Positions 47,809 through 59,452 of a DNA stretch of 64,000 bases are shown here, piece after piece. The position numbers and the translations under genes were made by a program. Location of the stretch: positions 466,922 to 530,921 of the forward strand of contig JAHLKC010000005.1 of the NCBI GenBank assembly GCA_025449115.1, in the 5' to 3' direction. How positions within the stretch are numbered: the first letter of the stretch is position 1; the number at the start of each line of letters is the position of its first letter. The notes under the pieces are model-generated. The model was not told the DNA's origin. It saw only the letters and a program-made list of their open reading frames with translations, and did no database searches. The stretch comes from Chytridium lagenaria (lineage: Eukaryota > Chytridiomycota > Chytridiomycetes > Chytridiales > Chytridiaceae).

Positions 47809-50374
47809 TTATTTCAAAAGAGATAGCTCAGTTTTCAAAGCGGAAAGCACAGATTGGGCTTCATGAGAAGGGGTGGTCAAGGAGGACATAAGGTACACCA
47901 CGTTACCAAGTGGACGACAAAAGACTCCACCTTCATGCTGGGTCCCGTTAGTCGACGCACTTCCAGTCCTTAGTTTCCCGCACACAAACGCGCTAGCAGA
48001 TGACGCGTATCCTAAATATTATACATACACGAAATAAGTATATTTAAAAACTAAGGATAAAAAAATTACCTTTTTGACTCGCCTTCAACTCCACCGCCAA
48101 CACCGTCCCCATCGACACAACTCCTTCTACTCCCTTCAACCTCGAAATCTCATCCACAATCTCTTTATCCCACACATCCCTCCCAAGACCACTCTCCCCC
48201 ATCTCCTCATACATCCTCAAACTCTCCCTCGCAACGGCACATCCAACAGGATGCGCCGTGTAACTATGTCCATGCAACAACGCCATCAACTTCCCATCAC
48301 CTTTAAACCCTTCAAACACCTTCTCACTCGCCACAGTCACCGCCATGGGTACCATGCCGCCCGTTAAGGATTTCGCAAAACACGCGATATCGGGGTGTCG
48401 ATTGAGAATGCTGACTCCGACGGAGGCGTGGTTGCCGAGACGGTAGAGACCCGTAAAGACTTCGTCAAAGATGACCGACATGCCACGGGATCGGCAGGTA
48501 TCGATGAGGGTGCGTTGGAAAACAGGGTCAACCATGATCATACCACCGGCACCCATTATTAACGGTTCAATGAGGACGGCTCCAAATGTCCGTCCTTGCT
48601 TTCCGGCAGCATCGAGGGTCGACGAGATATGAGCGCTGTAGATTTTTGTAAGACGAGCCGATGATTCATCGTTGGAAGGATCCCGACGTGTTGGAGAAAT
48701 AACAGCATCCAGATTCTCAAATTCCAACGTCACGTCCTCACTTGCCATTCCGTCGGGTAACCGAATCCTATATTTCCCATCCTTACACGCCACCGTGGGC
48801 GGCGAAAACCACAACCCCTGCGGCCTATACCATTCCACCTTTTCGTTAAACGCATTGGGACTACACGCATTCATCGCCCCAATGGTATCTCCATGATACC
48901 CTCCATCAACGCCTACAACCTCAACCTCTCTCCCACTCTCCGTCATCCTAAACGCCATTTTCAACGCCACCTCCACAGCCGTCGATCCATCATCCGAGAA
49001 AAACACTCTACCGCCCCAACCTTTCCCGACGGTGTCAAGAAGCGCCTCAGATAACGATACGGCGGGTTCATGCGCGCATTCAGGGAACATGACGTGACCG
49101 TATCGACCGGCGGCTTGAGCCATAGCCATGACGAGACGAGGGTTTGCGTGACCGACGGTTTGGGTCCACCATGATGCGCAGGCGTCGAAAAGGTTCTTGG
49201 ATGGATTAATGTCAGTGTTTTCGAAACAGGAGAAACGATCGCCGTATGCGGAATCAATGACAGTGGTTCGTTGAACGGTTTGGTGTTGGGTGAAAGGCCA
49301 CCAGAGTTTTTGTTGGGCGGTTGTGGATAAGTCACGCAACCTTTCGATTCTGCGACCATGCCATTCTTTGAGAAGCATCACGGCTTCTTCCATCCTGTCC
49401 CTGACGATCGCGTCATCGTAATATACCATCATGTTGGTCGCGTCCAGCCGTGGGTCGTTTTGGGGTTTCGCGGGTGGACGTGGGATGGTAATGACTTTTG
49501 AGGTTGGGAGGTGACGACTTATCATGGTAGCGTTATCATAGAGGGGGTCGGAAAAGAGGAGTATGAGGGGGATGTCGTAGCCTTGAAGGAGGAGGGAGTC
49601 GGCAGAGGTGAGGGTTGTGGAGATGCCGCCCAGCTTGGAGTCGCCGATGAGGATGGTGGGAAGGCGGAGAGGGCGGTACGCGTGGGATTGGGAGGTACCG
49701 GATGGGGATGGAGAGTGGACGCCTGGTATTTTAATGATGAGTTAATGGCTTCAAATGAAAAGGCGAAATGTGGGGAGAGGATATATACCTCCTGCGGTTT
49801 CGATAAAGAGGATAGAGTCAAGGTACTCTGAGATGGTTGTACGATGGGTATCGTCGATATGATTCCTGATGGCTTGAAGTAAAGCATCATCCGTGATCAT
49901 ACGGTTTTCCTATAATAAAAGAACGGATGAGCGCATTACTCAAACATTTAGCAACCTACAATGATGGCCGTCATATGCGGCGACAACGGATCCTTGTAAG
50001 TAAACAACACCTCCGCTCTTGTCTCTGGCGAAAAAGTCTTCACATGTCTGCTCCAACATTATTAACTACTCCAAAACCAATGCTCACAATCACCTCGCAT
50101 CCGAATCCACAGGAAACCCCGTCTGCACGGGCTTCAAATAAAAACTCTGTGATTTGAATTCCTTATCCGACGATCGGATCGCATATTTGCACAGAGCCGT
50201 GGGAGAAGATGGTTTTTGCCAACATCGGTGTTTGCCGCAAAGATTTGAAAGATGGGGAGCGTTGGAAGAATGTTGCCTTCTTTGGGATGGAGGTGGGAGG
50301 TGGTGTGGGGATCGGGTTTGTGGACGGAAGGAAAGAGGTGATGGGGTGAAAGTGAGGAAAGCACGGAGCTGCAT
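47809..50374 (-). CDS. BIO3-BIO1: Bifunctional dethiobiotin synthetase / DAPA aminotransferase (BIO3-BIO1 fusion)
   Basis: A fused biotin gene. The N-terminal synthetase part shows a mitochondrial-like leader (MQLRAFLTFTPSPLSFRPQT), then FAANTDVGKT (P-loop). SDKEFKSQSFYLKPVQTGFP and FIETAGGVHSPSPSGTSQSH follow, then RPLRLPTILIGDSKLGGIST. The aminotransferase part begins KLWWPFTQHQT. It continues CASWWTQTVGHANPRLVMAM, GRYGHVMFPECAHEPAV and VFFSDDGSTAVEVALKMAF. IFDEVFTGLYRLGNHASVG, then CFAKSLTGGMVPMAVTVAS with the PLP lysine, precede LLHGHSYTAHPVGCAVA. The last exon is GGVFCRPLGNVVYLMSSLT. The protein makes dethiobiotin from KAPA in two steps (7,8-diaminopelargonic acid as intermediate). Breaks lie near 50210 and 50270. 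Introns are few, including one at about 48010-48068. The fused order matches plant and many fungal enzymes. Confidence 0.9.
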
Positions 50375-50905
50375 GCGTGATGGACACATGGATCGTTGCA
50401 TGGTGCTTTGGATGATGGATGAAGCGGGCGACATCAATGTCCCTATCGACCCCATCGTCATGCTTGAACAACTCTAAAAAATGTCAAGATCAGTCACCCA
50501 TCTTCAAGTAATTCTCCCGAACTTCACCAACTCGAATTCCTTCAACACATCGGGACATCCCATCGAACCCCCATCATTCCAGTCGTTAATCTCTGGCCCG
50601 TTCTTGTGTGTTTGTTCTGGGGTTTGATTTAAGACCGTCAGTTGTTTTTTTCTTCCTTAATATATGGACGCGTTGCAGACGTGCTCTGTGGACGCGAACT
50701 TGGCACTGTCTTAGGGAGACAGCTCGGCTATTAATGTTGGATAAATGGTTTATTTATTCAAGTTCTGAAAGCGTCGAGTATGATGTGCTTCATCGACCAA
50801 TGCAAAGGTTTGCTTGGAGGCATCGTATTCGCAAAGAAACTGCATCTCAATCTTTCAACAACACTGAAAAAGCAAAGAAAAAGGACATGCGCCAACAATT
50901 GGCAT
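50375..50905. other. Intergenic spacer
   Basis: Upstream of the biotin gene and downstream of the second ankyrin-like gene. No gene is supported. Confidence 0.4.
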
Positions 50906-52181
50906 TTATTCAACCCACTCATATCCGCAGGCCGTCCAAATCTCCTTGAAGTATCCCACTACTCGTGCAGTCCCATCCAATATCACCTTCTTAATCATTT
51001 CCTCGGCCGTGGATCTCGAAATTTGCGAAATCAAATAAACCCCCACGTCAACTTGCCTTTTAATCCTCAAAACTCTAATTAAAGCCTCAACCATATCCTC
51101 CTCCACCACATACTCGCGAAAGAAATTTACGAGATCAAGGCACCCACCCCGCGCGGCCGTGCTCAACAGAAGCCCCAGACACACTTCTTTTCGATGCTCA
51201 ACTAAAAGCTTTACAACATCAGTATGACCCGCATATGACGCTTCGATCATGGCGGAATCCGTAGACCCTTCTGTTCAGTGTTCAATCAAAAACCGAGCAA
51301 TTGCCAGATACCCATTGGCGGCTGCTGTATCTATCGCTTTAAGGGTTAATCTTCTGTTCCATGTTGATGAAGAAACCGAACAACGTCAAGATGTCCATGG
51401 TATACCGCCATATCCATCGCATCAGATGTGCAGCCCTCCGTTCGATGTTGATGGAGAAACCGAACAACGTCAAGATGTCCATGGGATGCCGCCATATCCA
51501 TCGCACGAGATGTGCAGCCCTCCGTTCGATGTTGATGGAGAAAGCGGACAATGTCGATGTATCCTTTTTCAGCTGCGGTATCCATGGCGTCTTCTGTGCA
51601 GCATTCTTTGTAGTTTTCATGTAAGAATTGGACGAGTTTAAAGTCGCCCTTCCAGGCTGCATGGTACATTGCAAAAACTGAACACCCCTCTGTGCGATTC
51701 TCATGCAGAAATCGCACAACATCCAAGGTGCCTTTATCCATTGCTCCGGTGGTGAAAGTGTTGGAGCCGATGTCGTGAAGCATGCGGATGATATTCAAGC
51801 GGCCCTTTGTTGCCATCTCCGTGGTGCATTGAAAGTCCCACTGAACGGGGCCAAAGCGAACTAGCCAGGCAACAGTAAGGTCGGAGAAATTGGACAATAG
51901 TACCACATACTCCGACATGTATATGGGGTGGGCATTGTAGACACCCCGTGATCCTAGTGCGTGATAGGAAGGTTGATACAGGAAACAAGGAGAGGTTGGA
52001 ATCGGATGGCGTTGAAGGAGAGTAAAGGGTTGGTTGGATAGAGGGATGGAAGGTATGCCCAGATGCACTCGAGCTTGATGGCGAGTTCCAAGTCGTTTGT
52101 GAAGCGCAGGATGGAGCGTCGTATCTCCAGCGGCCACAGGTGTAGAGGTTGGATGCGGTCTGATGTCGTTGACGGTGGCAT
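50906..52181 (-). CDS. Ankyrin-like repeat protein, copy B, frame-broken
   Basis: A paralogue of the gene at 45708-47208 in the opposite orientation. The start (MPPSTTSDRIQPLHLWPLEI) and the following LELAIKLECIWAYLPSLYP match copy A closely. After a break near 51960, the pre-repeat domain continues with YVVLLSNFSDLTVAWLVRFG. Repeats such as GTLDVVRFLHENRTEGCS follow. Three units near 51361-51560 are almost identical at the DNA level, with a period of 84 bases. Another break near 51350 precedes the last repeats and the tail ARVVGYFKEIWTACGYEWVE. There are about eight repeats. No introns. The pair surrounds the biotin gene, so it may come from an inverted duplication. Function is unknown. Confidence 0.7.
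51361..51560 (-). repeat. Near-identical 84-base tandem repeats in ankyrin-like gene B
   Basis: The string ATGTTGATG recurs at 51361, 51445 and 51529, giving an exact 84-base period (28 codons). The first two units differ at only a few positions. This suggests recent duplication or gene conversion between repeats. Confidence 0.75.
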
Positions 52182-52864
52182 CACATCAAAATCAAAATCA
52201 AAAAATAAATAAAAATAAAGAAATGTTGTTGTGTAACAATCAGTTTAAAAAAAGGAATTTTTTCATTGGAATTTCTTTGTACTACATCCTGTCCACATTA
52301 AATTTAATCTTCAAGGGGAAGGTCAAGGATTTCGGTCATCGCTGGAGACCGTCATCTGCATCCATCCATCATACGTCTGTCCTGTCATCCCATCACCCCA
52401 TCATCCCATCATCCCACCATTCCATCATTCCATCATCAATAATCAAGCATCAATCATCCCATCATCCCATTAAATCCGTATATCCATCAGCATCAGTATT
52501 CATCAGTCAAATTACCTTTTATCGTCCTTTCAACATTCATCAGCGTCATTCATACACACAACACAACAGTAGTCCTTTCTTTCCCACAGTCACACACACA
52601 TACGAACCTGCTGGATCAACAACAGACGATAAAGAGAGTATAGCCAAGGGAGTTGAGTTTGGGGAACGGACAATTGCTACAAGGAAAGAACGGCAAGACC
52701 TTTATTAACAGATAGGAGAGAAAAGGAAGAAAGGAGAGGATTCAACGGCTGGATCCGTAGATATCTTTACCTTTGACATCTGTCTACCTGTTCCGTTGGT
52801 TCCCTGTCTTTTACAACTACTACCACCACACCTTTAACCATCCCAACCGATCAACCGGACAGTC
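52182..52864. other. Intergenic region with CATC microsatellite
   Basis: It holds a long imperfect (CATCC/CATCAT)n tract at about 52355-52500. No gene is supported. Confidence 0.5.
52355..52500 (+). repeat. CATC-type microsatellite
   Basis: Imperfect repeats of CATCC, CATCAT and CATCCCAT over about 145 bases in the spacer upstream of KCH. Confidence 0.7.
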
Positions 52865-55127
52865 ATGCCTTGTTGCGAAAAGGCGAAATGGAAGAGAGAG
52901 GAGATTGCTGACCACAAGTTTGATTACATTGATGTCGACGACTTTGTGAGTATCTGTGGTTCAATATCTTTGCTGTTTTTGGGGAACAAGGTTGGAGATC
53001 TTATCGAGACGAGGGCGGATGCATGAGGATATGGACATTGACAGAAGAACGATTTCGGACTATTCTAACTTATGACATCCAACTTTCATCTTAGATTGAA
53101 GACAGCTTATGGCGCAAAATCGCTTACGCCGGAGTGTTCCTCCTCACCCTCAAATCCATTGTCGTCTACATGAACGACATCCTTATCGCCTCCCTCATTA
53201 TCCAAAACATTTCCACAAAATCCTGCGACAAAACAACAACAGCTTCTCCCTCAACTCTTGCGGAAGAGACTCTGATCTCAAGAAATTCCTCCCACAAACC
53301 ATCCGTCCTTACCTGATTATTTCTTCCGTCTTGATCAGTTTTATCTTGCTCTTTATTGACTGGAGAAAGGCACAAATTATTATCAAGTCAAGAGATATCT
53401 CGTATAGTTTTACGAGCCCTATTGCCTATCGGTATTACGTCTTGAGGAGTTATGCGCATTATTGCCTTTTCTGTCAAATTCAGAACTCGAGGAGAACTAT
53501 TGATATTTTGGCCTTTTTTGTCTTCTTCCAGTTTAAGGGATGGTGCGTATTCTTTCTGTGAATCTTTGCCGGAGGCGATGTATTTATTTTTTGATTTTTT
53601 GGATGTGACTACTATTGGCCGAAGGCGACTTAATCTATTTTCCTCACTTAGTTGCTTTTGGCAACTTGTAAAAAAACAGGATTATTGGAACCCATTATAT
53701 TATTATTCTTAATACTGCAATTATTCTTGCGGCCAGTCCTACGATCCATCTGCACCCTCTCTCTCTTACTTATATTAACTTACCCTTGTATTACAGGAAC
53801 GTCTCCTCTTTGCCGAATTCCCACGTCAACTGATCATTACAGTCAACTTGGTCGACTTTTTGATCAAGTTCAAAGAAGAAACTGGAGAACGGGCTTTACT
53901 TCAACTTCTTGGAGCTTTCTTGACCAACCCGAAAACCGATGCGGTCGCCCGTCTCCTGCTGTACCTCTCTCTCCTCTCTATCCTGATTTTCGCCATCTCG
54001 TTCTTTAGTTTGGTGACGGCGTTCTTTATTTATATCCCGCTGCTTTGTGTCATTAGAGGCAATTTGAAGGAGTATTGTTGCCATAAGATTGATAAACGGT
54101 AAGTCTCTTTATTTAATTATTACCCTTTTTTGATTTTATCTCTTAAGTTTATTTTTTTATTGTTCTGCTCTTTCAAAGCCCTTCTTCTTTTCCTCTCCAC
54201 TATTGTCACTCCCTGGCTTGAACCTTTTTCTATCCCTCCTTTTCCCCAACTCACTCTCCTCTTCCCAGTATCGGCGAACTCCTCCGCAAAAAATCCCGCA
54301 AACGTACCGAGGAAGCTCGACGTGCCGAACTCGCTGAAATCGAACGCGCTCAAATAATGCGTCGTCGTGGAGCCGGTTCCGCCGTTGACGGTCAATCCGA
54401 TTCCACCTCTGAATACGGTGACAACCGCAACGTTGCCGCACCTCTCGGTCTCACACAACGTCCCACACTCCCTGATATCGATGTGGATCTCGACGCACCC
54501 GTCATGAAGGGGAGTACCATTGGAACCAGCGGTGGAGACGGGTATGCAAAGAGTGAGTTTGGGGGATCAACTGTATACGCGCCCAATAATTATGGAGGGC
54601 CTCGGTATGGGGGGTACGCGCCACCTATGCCGCAACCATCCGGGTTCAGTGACACGTCATCGGATTACGGTGGCGCACCTTACAGGGGCGGTCCACCACC
54701 CTCTGGACCTGGACCTAACCGCCAACCCTACAACCCCACCCCTATGCAAGGTGGGTATCGCCCGCATAATCCGCAATGGGGGTATGGAGCGCCGAATATG
54801 CCTTACGGACAGGGTGCACCGTTACCACCGCCCATGAGGAGCACGTCACCGAATTTCTCAGAGTTTGCGCAGGGGGCACCGCCTATGTCGAATAGAGCGT
54901 ATCAGGGGCCTCCGCAGGGTGCGCCGAGGGCGATGACGCCGCAAGGAGCGCCACCGCAGGGAGCGCCACCGCAGATGAGGTATGCCGGGAGTGAGGCGGG
55001 GAGTGATCATGGGGATCAGTGGGGGGGTTCGCAGGGGGGTATGGAGGGTATAGGGGTGGGAGTGCGCAAGGTGGGGGTGGACAGGCGAGAGCTCCACCAC
55101 AGTCGAATAGGGAGAGATATTGATTGA
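52865..55127 (+). CDS. KCH-family low-affinity potassium transporter (Kch1-like), one frame break
   Basis: The first exon ends CCEKAKWKREEIADHKFDYI, the signature of the fungal KCH family (Kch1/Prm6), which supports low-affinity K+ uptake and calcium signalling at the plasma membrane. Exon 2 (from 53095) gives DSLWRKIAYAGVFLLTLKSI, then IRPYLIISSVLISFILLFID and ILAFFVFFQFKGW. Exon 3 gives RLLFAEFPRQLIITVNLVDF and LSLLSILIFAISFFSLVTAF. The last exon carries a basic segment (IGELLRKKSRKRTEEARRAE). A long Pro/Gly/Gln-rich tail follows, with repeats such as PPQGAPPQGAPP. Introns are 52946-53094, about 53543-53800 and about 54099-54269. One break lies near 53230. The tail is probably disordered and cytosolic. 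Ion selectivity is inferred from the family. Confidence 0.8.
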
Positions 55128-55883
55128 TGGATGGATGGTTTTTGGTTGTGTTGCTTTTTGTTTTGTTCAATTGTTTTTATATGGCATTTACCCACCCTGT
55201 TCCATTCTTCCCTCTCTCTCTTTCTCTCTCTCCTCCTCCTCCATCATTCATCGTTTCCTTTTATTGCTTGCTTCCATTTTTGATACTCGTTCGGTTGTTT
55301 TTTTTCCACACTCGTTGGGGATCTATCGGTTGTTTCTATACATTTTATTTTTTTTGAAGACGTTTCTCGGTTTGTAGCGATACACATCTGTTTTTGTTGT
55401 TTGTTTTTTTATAAACGATGTGTCTTGGCTATGCGTGTTTTTAAGGTGTTGTAGAGCCTCTATTGTTGTTTTTTGTTGTCCAACCTCTTTTTTTACGCGT
55501 TTTATATAAACGAGTTTTTATTGCCGCTCTATGATTTAACAGCTCTAGTATTTTCGATGGGTTTTTTTCTTTGTGGGCGAACACAACTGCTGGTAAGGGT
55601 TTTTTTTTTCGTTATGTACGCGTGAAACGTTTCTCGATGGTCATAGTTTTTGCTGTGGCCAAGTGTCGTGCGTGATATTTTATAGTCTCGCCCTTTTTAC
55701 GCGTCCTCCCTACTAAAGACACTTTTTAAAGAGTTTAGCGCGACAGAATCAAGGTTTTGGGACTTTGTGAGGTGCGTTCCGAGGGTACACGGGTTAGGTA
55801 GGCTGATGAGTCATGGTTGATTGGCGCATGGCAATAATTTAATTTTGCCTGTAACTTGCACGGACTCTCACTTTCCACCCGAC
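55128..55883. other. T-rich 3' and intergenic region
   Basis: Very T-rich 3' flank of KCH with several TTTTTT runs. No gene is supported. Confidence 0.4.
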
Positions 55884-58010
55884 ATGCCGACCATCCCATC
55901 GTCTCTCACCCAGCTCGTCAGAGGAGCCGTCGTCTCAAGGGCTGCGGTCTCACGGAGCGTCCGTCATCTCACGAGCTGTTGTCGAAAAGGCTGTGCAGAT
56001 GAATGTACCGTCTCTCCGAGTGTCAAGTCGCCTTCATTCTAGCTCGCCTAAAGCGCATGGCTATTCTTCTGTAACGTCTTTTGCACCTGTACACGCCAAT
56101 GCGACGTTGGAGAATCCGAATCCACCTATCCACACAACACTTTAGTAAGCGTCGCTCATCATCCTCCTTCATTACTTTGTTTTAACTTATCCCGTTCCAC
56201 ATTACATTACATCCTTATCAACCAATTTCCTTTCAGCGTTTCCATAGCCGACCGCATCGGCTCATCGACGACGACCTCCTTTCCCTCATCCGCATCCTCA
56301 ACATCTCCCTCACACGCATTGAATCCCGTCCCTCCAAAACCAAAGGGTTCTACGACTTCTTCATCGACTTTGATGCCGCCGATCCAGGGATGATTTCAGA
56401 GGCTGTTGAACGAGTGAGGATGGTGGCGAGTGAGGTGAGGGTGGTGAGTGGGGATAGTGGAGAAATGTATGGTGTGCCCTGGTTTCCGAGGAAGATTGCG
56501 GATTTGGATACGTTTGCCGAGAAGGTGTTGTCGTTTGGGGAGGTGAGTCAAGATTGGTTTGGAGGGTTGTGAATCAACGGGATCATTGATGAACATACAG
56601 GATCTTGACGCTGATCACCCTGGATTCCTCGACAAAGTTTACCGTCAACGTCGCGAAGAAATCACCACCATCGCAAAAACTTATCGCCAGTAAGATCCCT
56701 TTGTTCCCTGAACCCTGTTCTTATTGATATCGCAGCGGTCAACCTCTCCCCCGTATCGAATACACGGAAAAGAAGTTGAGACTTGGTGAGAGAGAAAAAT
56801 ATGGGAGGTTGGGTGTGCTGATTTTTGTGTGAAATAGGGGAACGGTGTTTAACATGTTGACGGGGCTCTACAAAACGCATGCTTGTAAGGAACATCGATA
56901 TGTGTTTCCGGTACGCACGTCACTACTTTTGTCTTTTTTTTCTAAGTTTTTAAGCTCTTGGTGCAAAACTGTGGATACCGCCCTGATAATATCCCTCAAC
57001 TCGAAGACGTGTCACGGTTTATCAAAGGTACACCCTACTCCCCACTTTTTGTCGCTAAACTTTGATAGACTGCACTGGATGGACTATCCGCCCCGTCATG
57101 GGCCTCCTCTCCAGCCGGGACTTTCTAAACGCTCTCGCCTTCCGCGTGTTCCAGCACCCAGTATATCCGGCATCACTCGAAACCGCTTTACACGCCTGAA
57201 CCGGATATCTGTCATGAGTTGTTGGGACATGTGCCGTTGTACGCGGATCCTGGTGAGCGATTATATTTTTGGGGGAATTGTGTTGATGGTAATAGATTTT
57301 GCGGATTTTAGTCAGGAGATTGGGTTGGCGTCGCTTGGGGCTAGTGATGAGGATTTGAAAAAGTTGGCTACGGTGAGTAATTGATTATTTTTTTATAGAT
57401 CTGTCCTAGAAATAAGAACTTTTTTAATGCTGCAAATTCTTGTTTTGGTAGATCTACTGGTTTACAGGTAAATAATATTTGCGCGATGCTTTTATTGGGT
57501 CTAAATTGTGTTTAAAGTCGAGTTTGGGCTTTGTAAGGAGGGGAATGAGACCAAGGCGTTTGGAGCTGGACTTTTGTCGTCTTATGGTGAACTTGAGGTA
57601 AGTAATTACTTCTTATGATCCCAAATGAATTGCTCCGATACTAACCCTTGTTGCTCAGTACTGTCTCTCTAACAAGCCTCAAACCCTCCCCTTCACTCCT
57701 GAAGTTACCGCCGTCACCCCATACCCGTAAGCCCCTCCTCCTCGCCGCCGCTCTTTTACTGAAACAAATCCCCCCTGGCAGCATTTGCGAATACCAACCG
57801 GTTTATTTCGTGGCCGAGAGTTTTGCCGACATGAAAGAAAAAGTGAAAGAGTTTGCTGATAACCTTGATCGACCTTTTGCGCCGCGGTACAATGCGTTGA
57901 CGCAGAGTATAGAGTTGTTGGATAATCGGGATAAGGTGGTGAGGTATGTGAATTTGATAAAGGGGGATTTGGCGAGGTTGGCGACGGCTGTGGATAAGAT
58001 TTTGGCGTGA
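55884..58010 (+). CDS. PAH: Phenylalanine 4-hydroxylase (aromatic amino acid hydroxylase)
   Basis: An iron- and pterin-dependent hydroxylase turning phenylalanine into tyrosine. A basic, Ser/Arg-rich leader ([18 protein letters not shown]) may target mitochondria. An N-terminal ACT-type regulatory domain follows ([20 protein letters not shown]). The catalytic core shows [38 protein letters not shown] and [12 protein letters not shown]. Next are [20 protein letters not shown], the PAH motif around [11 protein letters not shown], and [20 protein letters not shown]. The iron-binding His pair lies in [33 protein letters not shown], the intron-split [16 protein letters not shown] and [20 protein letters not shown] follow. 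About nine small exons are used. Breaks near 55990, 56255 and 57190 are needed. The third iron ligand (Glu) is expected in VEFG. Substrate is inferred from the family. Confidence 0.85.
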
Positions 58011-58737
58011 TTGGGGGGTTGGAGTTGGATCGGTCAAGTTCTTTTGGTGGTGTTGGGGAGAGTTGGAGTTGTGTTCTTTGACTTTGTGAGTTGTTTTGCT
58101 TTGGCTATTCTCTTGCTTCCTTTTTGTTTTTTGGTGTTTGTTTATGAGGGGTTGATTCCATTTCTTGTCTCATGTGGGTCGATGTGACCACTTTTCATAC
58201 CATGTTTGTTGTGGGGTTTAACGGATGCTTTGGTCGTGCCCCTTTTTGTGTTGAACTTTTTACGTACTCTTTACCCTTTATGGTTTTTTTCCGAATGATC
58301 AAAAACACTTGTGTCGTTGTGTATCTGGAGAAGAAGTTTTAGTGTGCACCAGTTATGGAGTACCGATGGATACGCAGTTAGACACCCTACCTACCCTTTG
58401 GCTAAATATTGTTTAAAAAGCATAATAATATCTACTTTATTAAGAGTCAAGTCCACCTAGTTGACTTTTTAGGTCATAACAGAGGCAACTGGTAACTGGC
58501 AAATCAGGTGCTTGGTAATAGGGTTGGGGTTAGATACCTCATAGATTTTATTTATTGCGGCAAATCTCCTTTGGTGGAATCTGGTGAGTTCTCCGTGTCC
58601 GTCCAACGGTATATCGATTTGTCGCTTTTGAATAACGGTGGTTTCCACTGATTCGGGTAATGGGATAATGTATTTATGTATTACGTGTACTCCTCATTTG
58701 CTGCCGGATGCAATTTGAGGCAAAGTAAATAAGGCAA
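58011..58737. other. Intergenic spacer
   Basis: T-rich 3' flank of PAH. No gene is supported. Confidence 0.4.
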
Positions 58738-59062
58738 CAGCAGTTTAGCACGAGAAGGGTGCAATAGGTTAACGTGCAAGTGAAATAGCACCTACCTCTA
58801 TAATGCTAAAAACATTTTATGTATCAAGGGGTTTTGGTGGTCTTCATTACGTTTTGCCTCCACTGGAATGATATCCTTTTTACGCGAATCGAGATAGTCA
58901 ACGTCCCACCATACCCACCTATCCAAGCATCTTTTCTGTTAAAACGTTTTTCCTTATCGTCTGGGTAGTGATGTATCTGGGGAGGGGATTTTACACGACC
59001 AACGTACTTGCAGGAAAACCCGGGGTTTTTATCAGCGTTTTTTTTATCAGCTTTTTTTTAGC
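58738..59062 (-). repeat. Dispersed inverted repeat, copy B
   Basis: Reverse-complement match of copy A at 31363-32068. Block 2 (58738-58800) and block 1 (about 58830-59062) are nearly adjacent here. Matching runs include CAACGTACTTGCAGGAAAA and GAGAAGGGTGCAATAGGTTA. By eye, block 1 is about 85% identical and block 2 over 90%. Copy B lacks the roughly 370-base segment between the blocks that copy A has. No coding potential is seen. Confidence 0.75.
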
Positions 59063-59452
59063 GTTTTTCAGTGTTAATTTTTTTTTTTTCAAGAAGAATT
59101 GGGTGGGACTGCTGCTTTTTTGGTTTTGACAGTCGGACAAGGGGGTCATCACCAAAGAGAGAAACGGGTGCTTTCGTTTCTTGGTGTGCGTTGACGGGCT
59201 ATCGGCTACACTGTCGGCATTTATTAGTTGAGGTGCATCCTGCGAGGACATCATTCATTCATTCAGCGTTTATCAGTACACCTTCCACCCCATCCTTTCC
59301 TTCAGTAGTGTCATTTGGAAGAAAGAAAGAGGGGTTGGGAAACACACCGTCATCTGCCATTGATTTGACGGGCGGTCAACAAAACATTGTTGCAAAGAGC
59401 TGCAATACGAACTACACACACACACATATTCATCCGTATCCATTCATGAATC
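59063..59452. other. Upstream region of the acidic repeat protein
   Basis: Spacer between the repeat element and the next gene. It has ATTC and TTCATTC repeats at about 59250-59270 and a short (CA)n run near 59417. No gene is supported. Confidence 0.4.
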
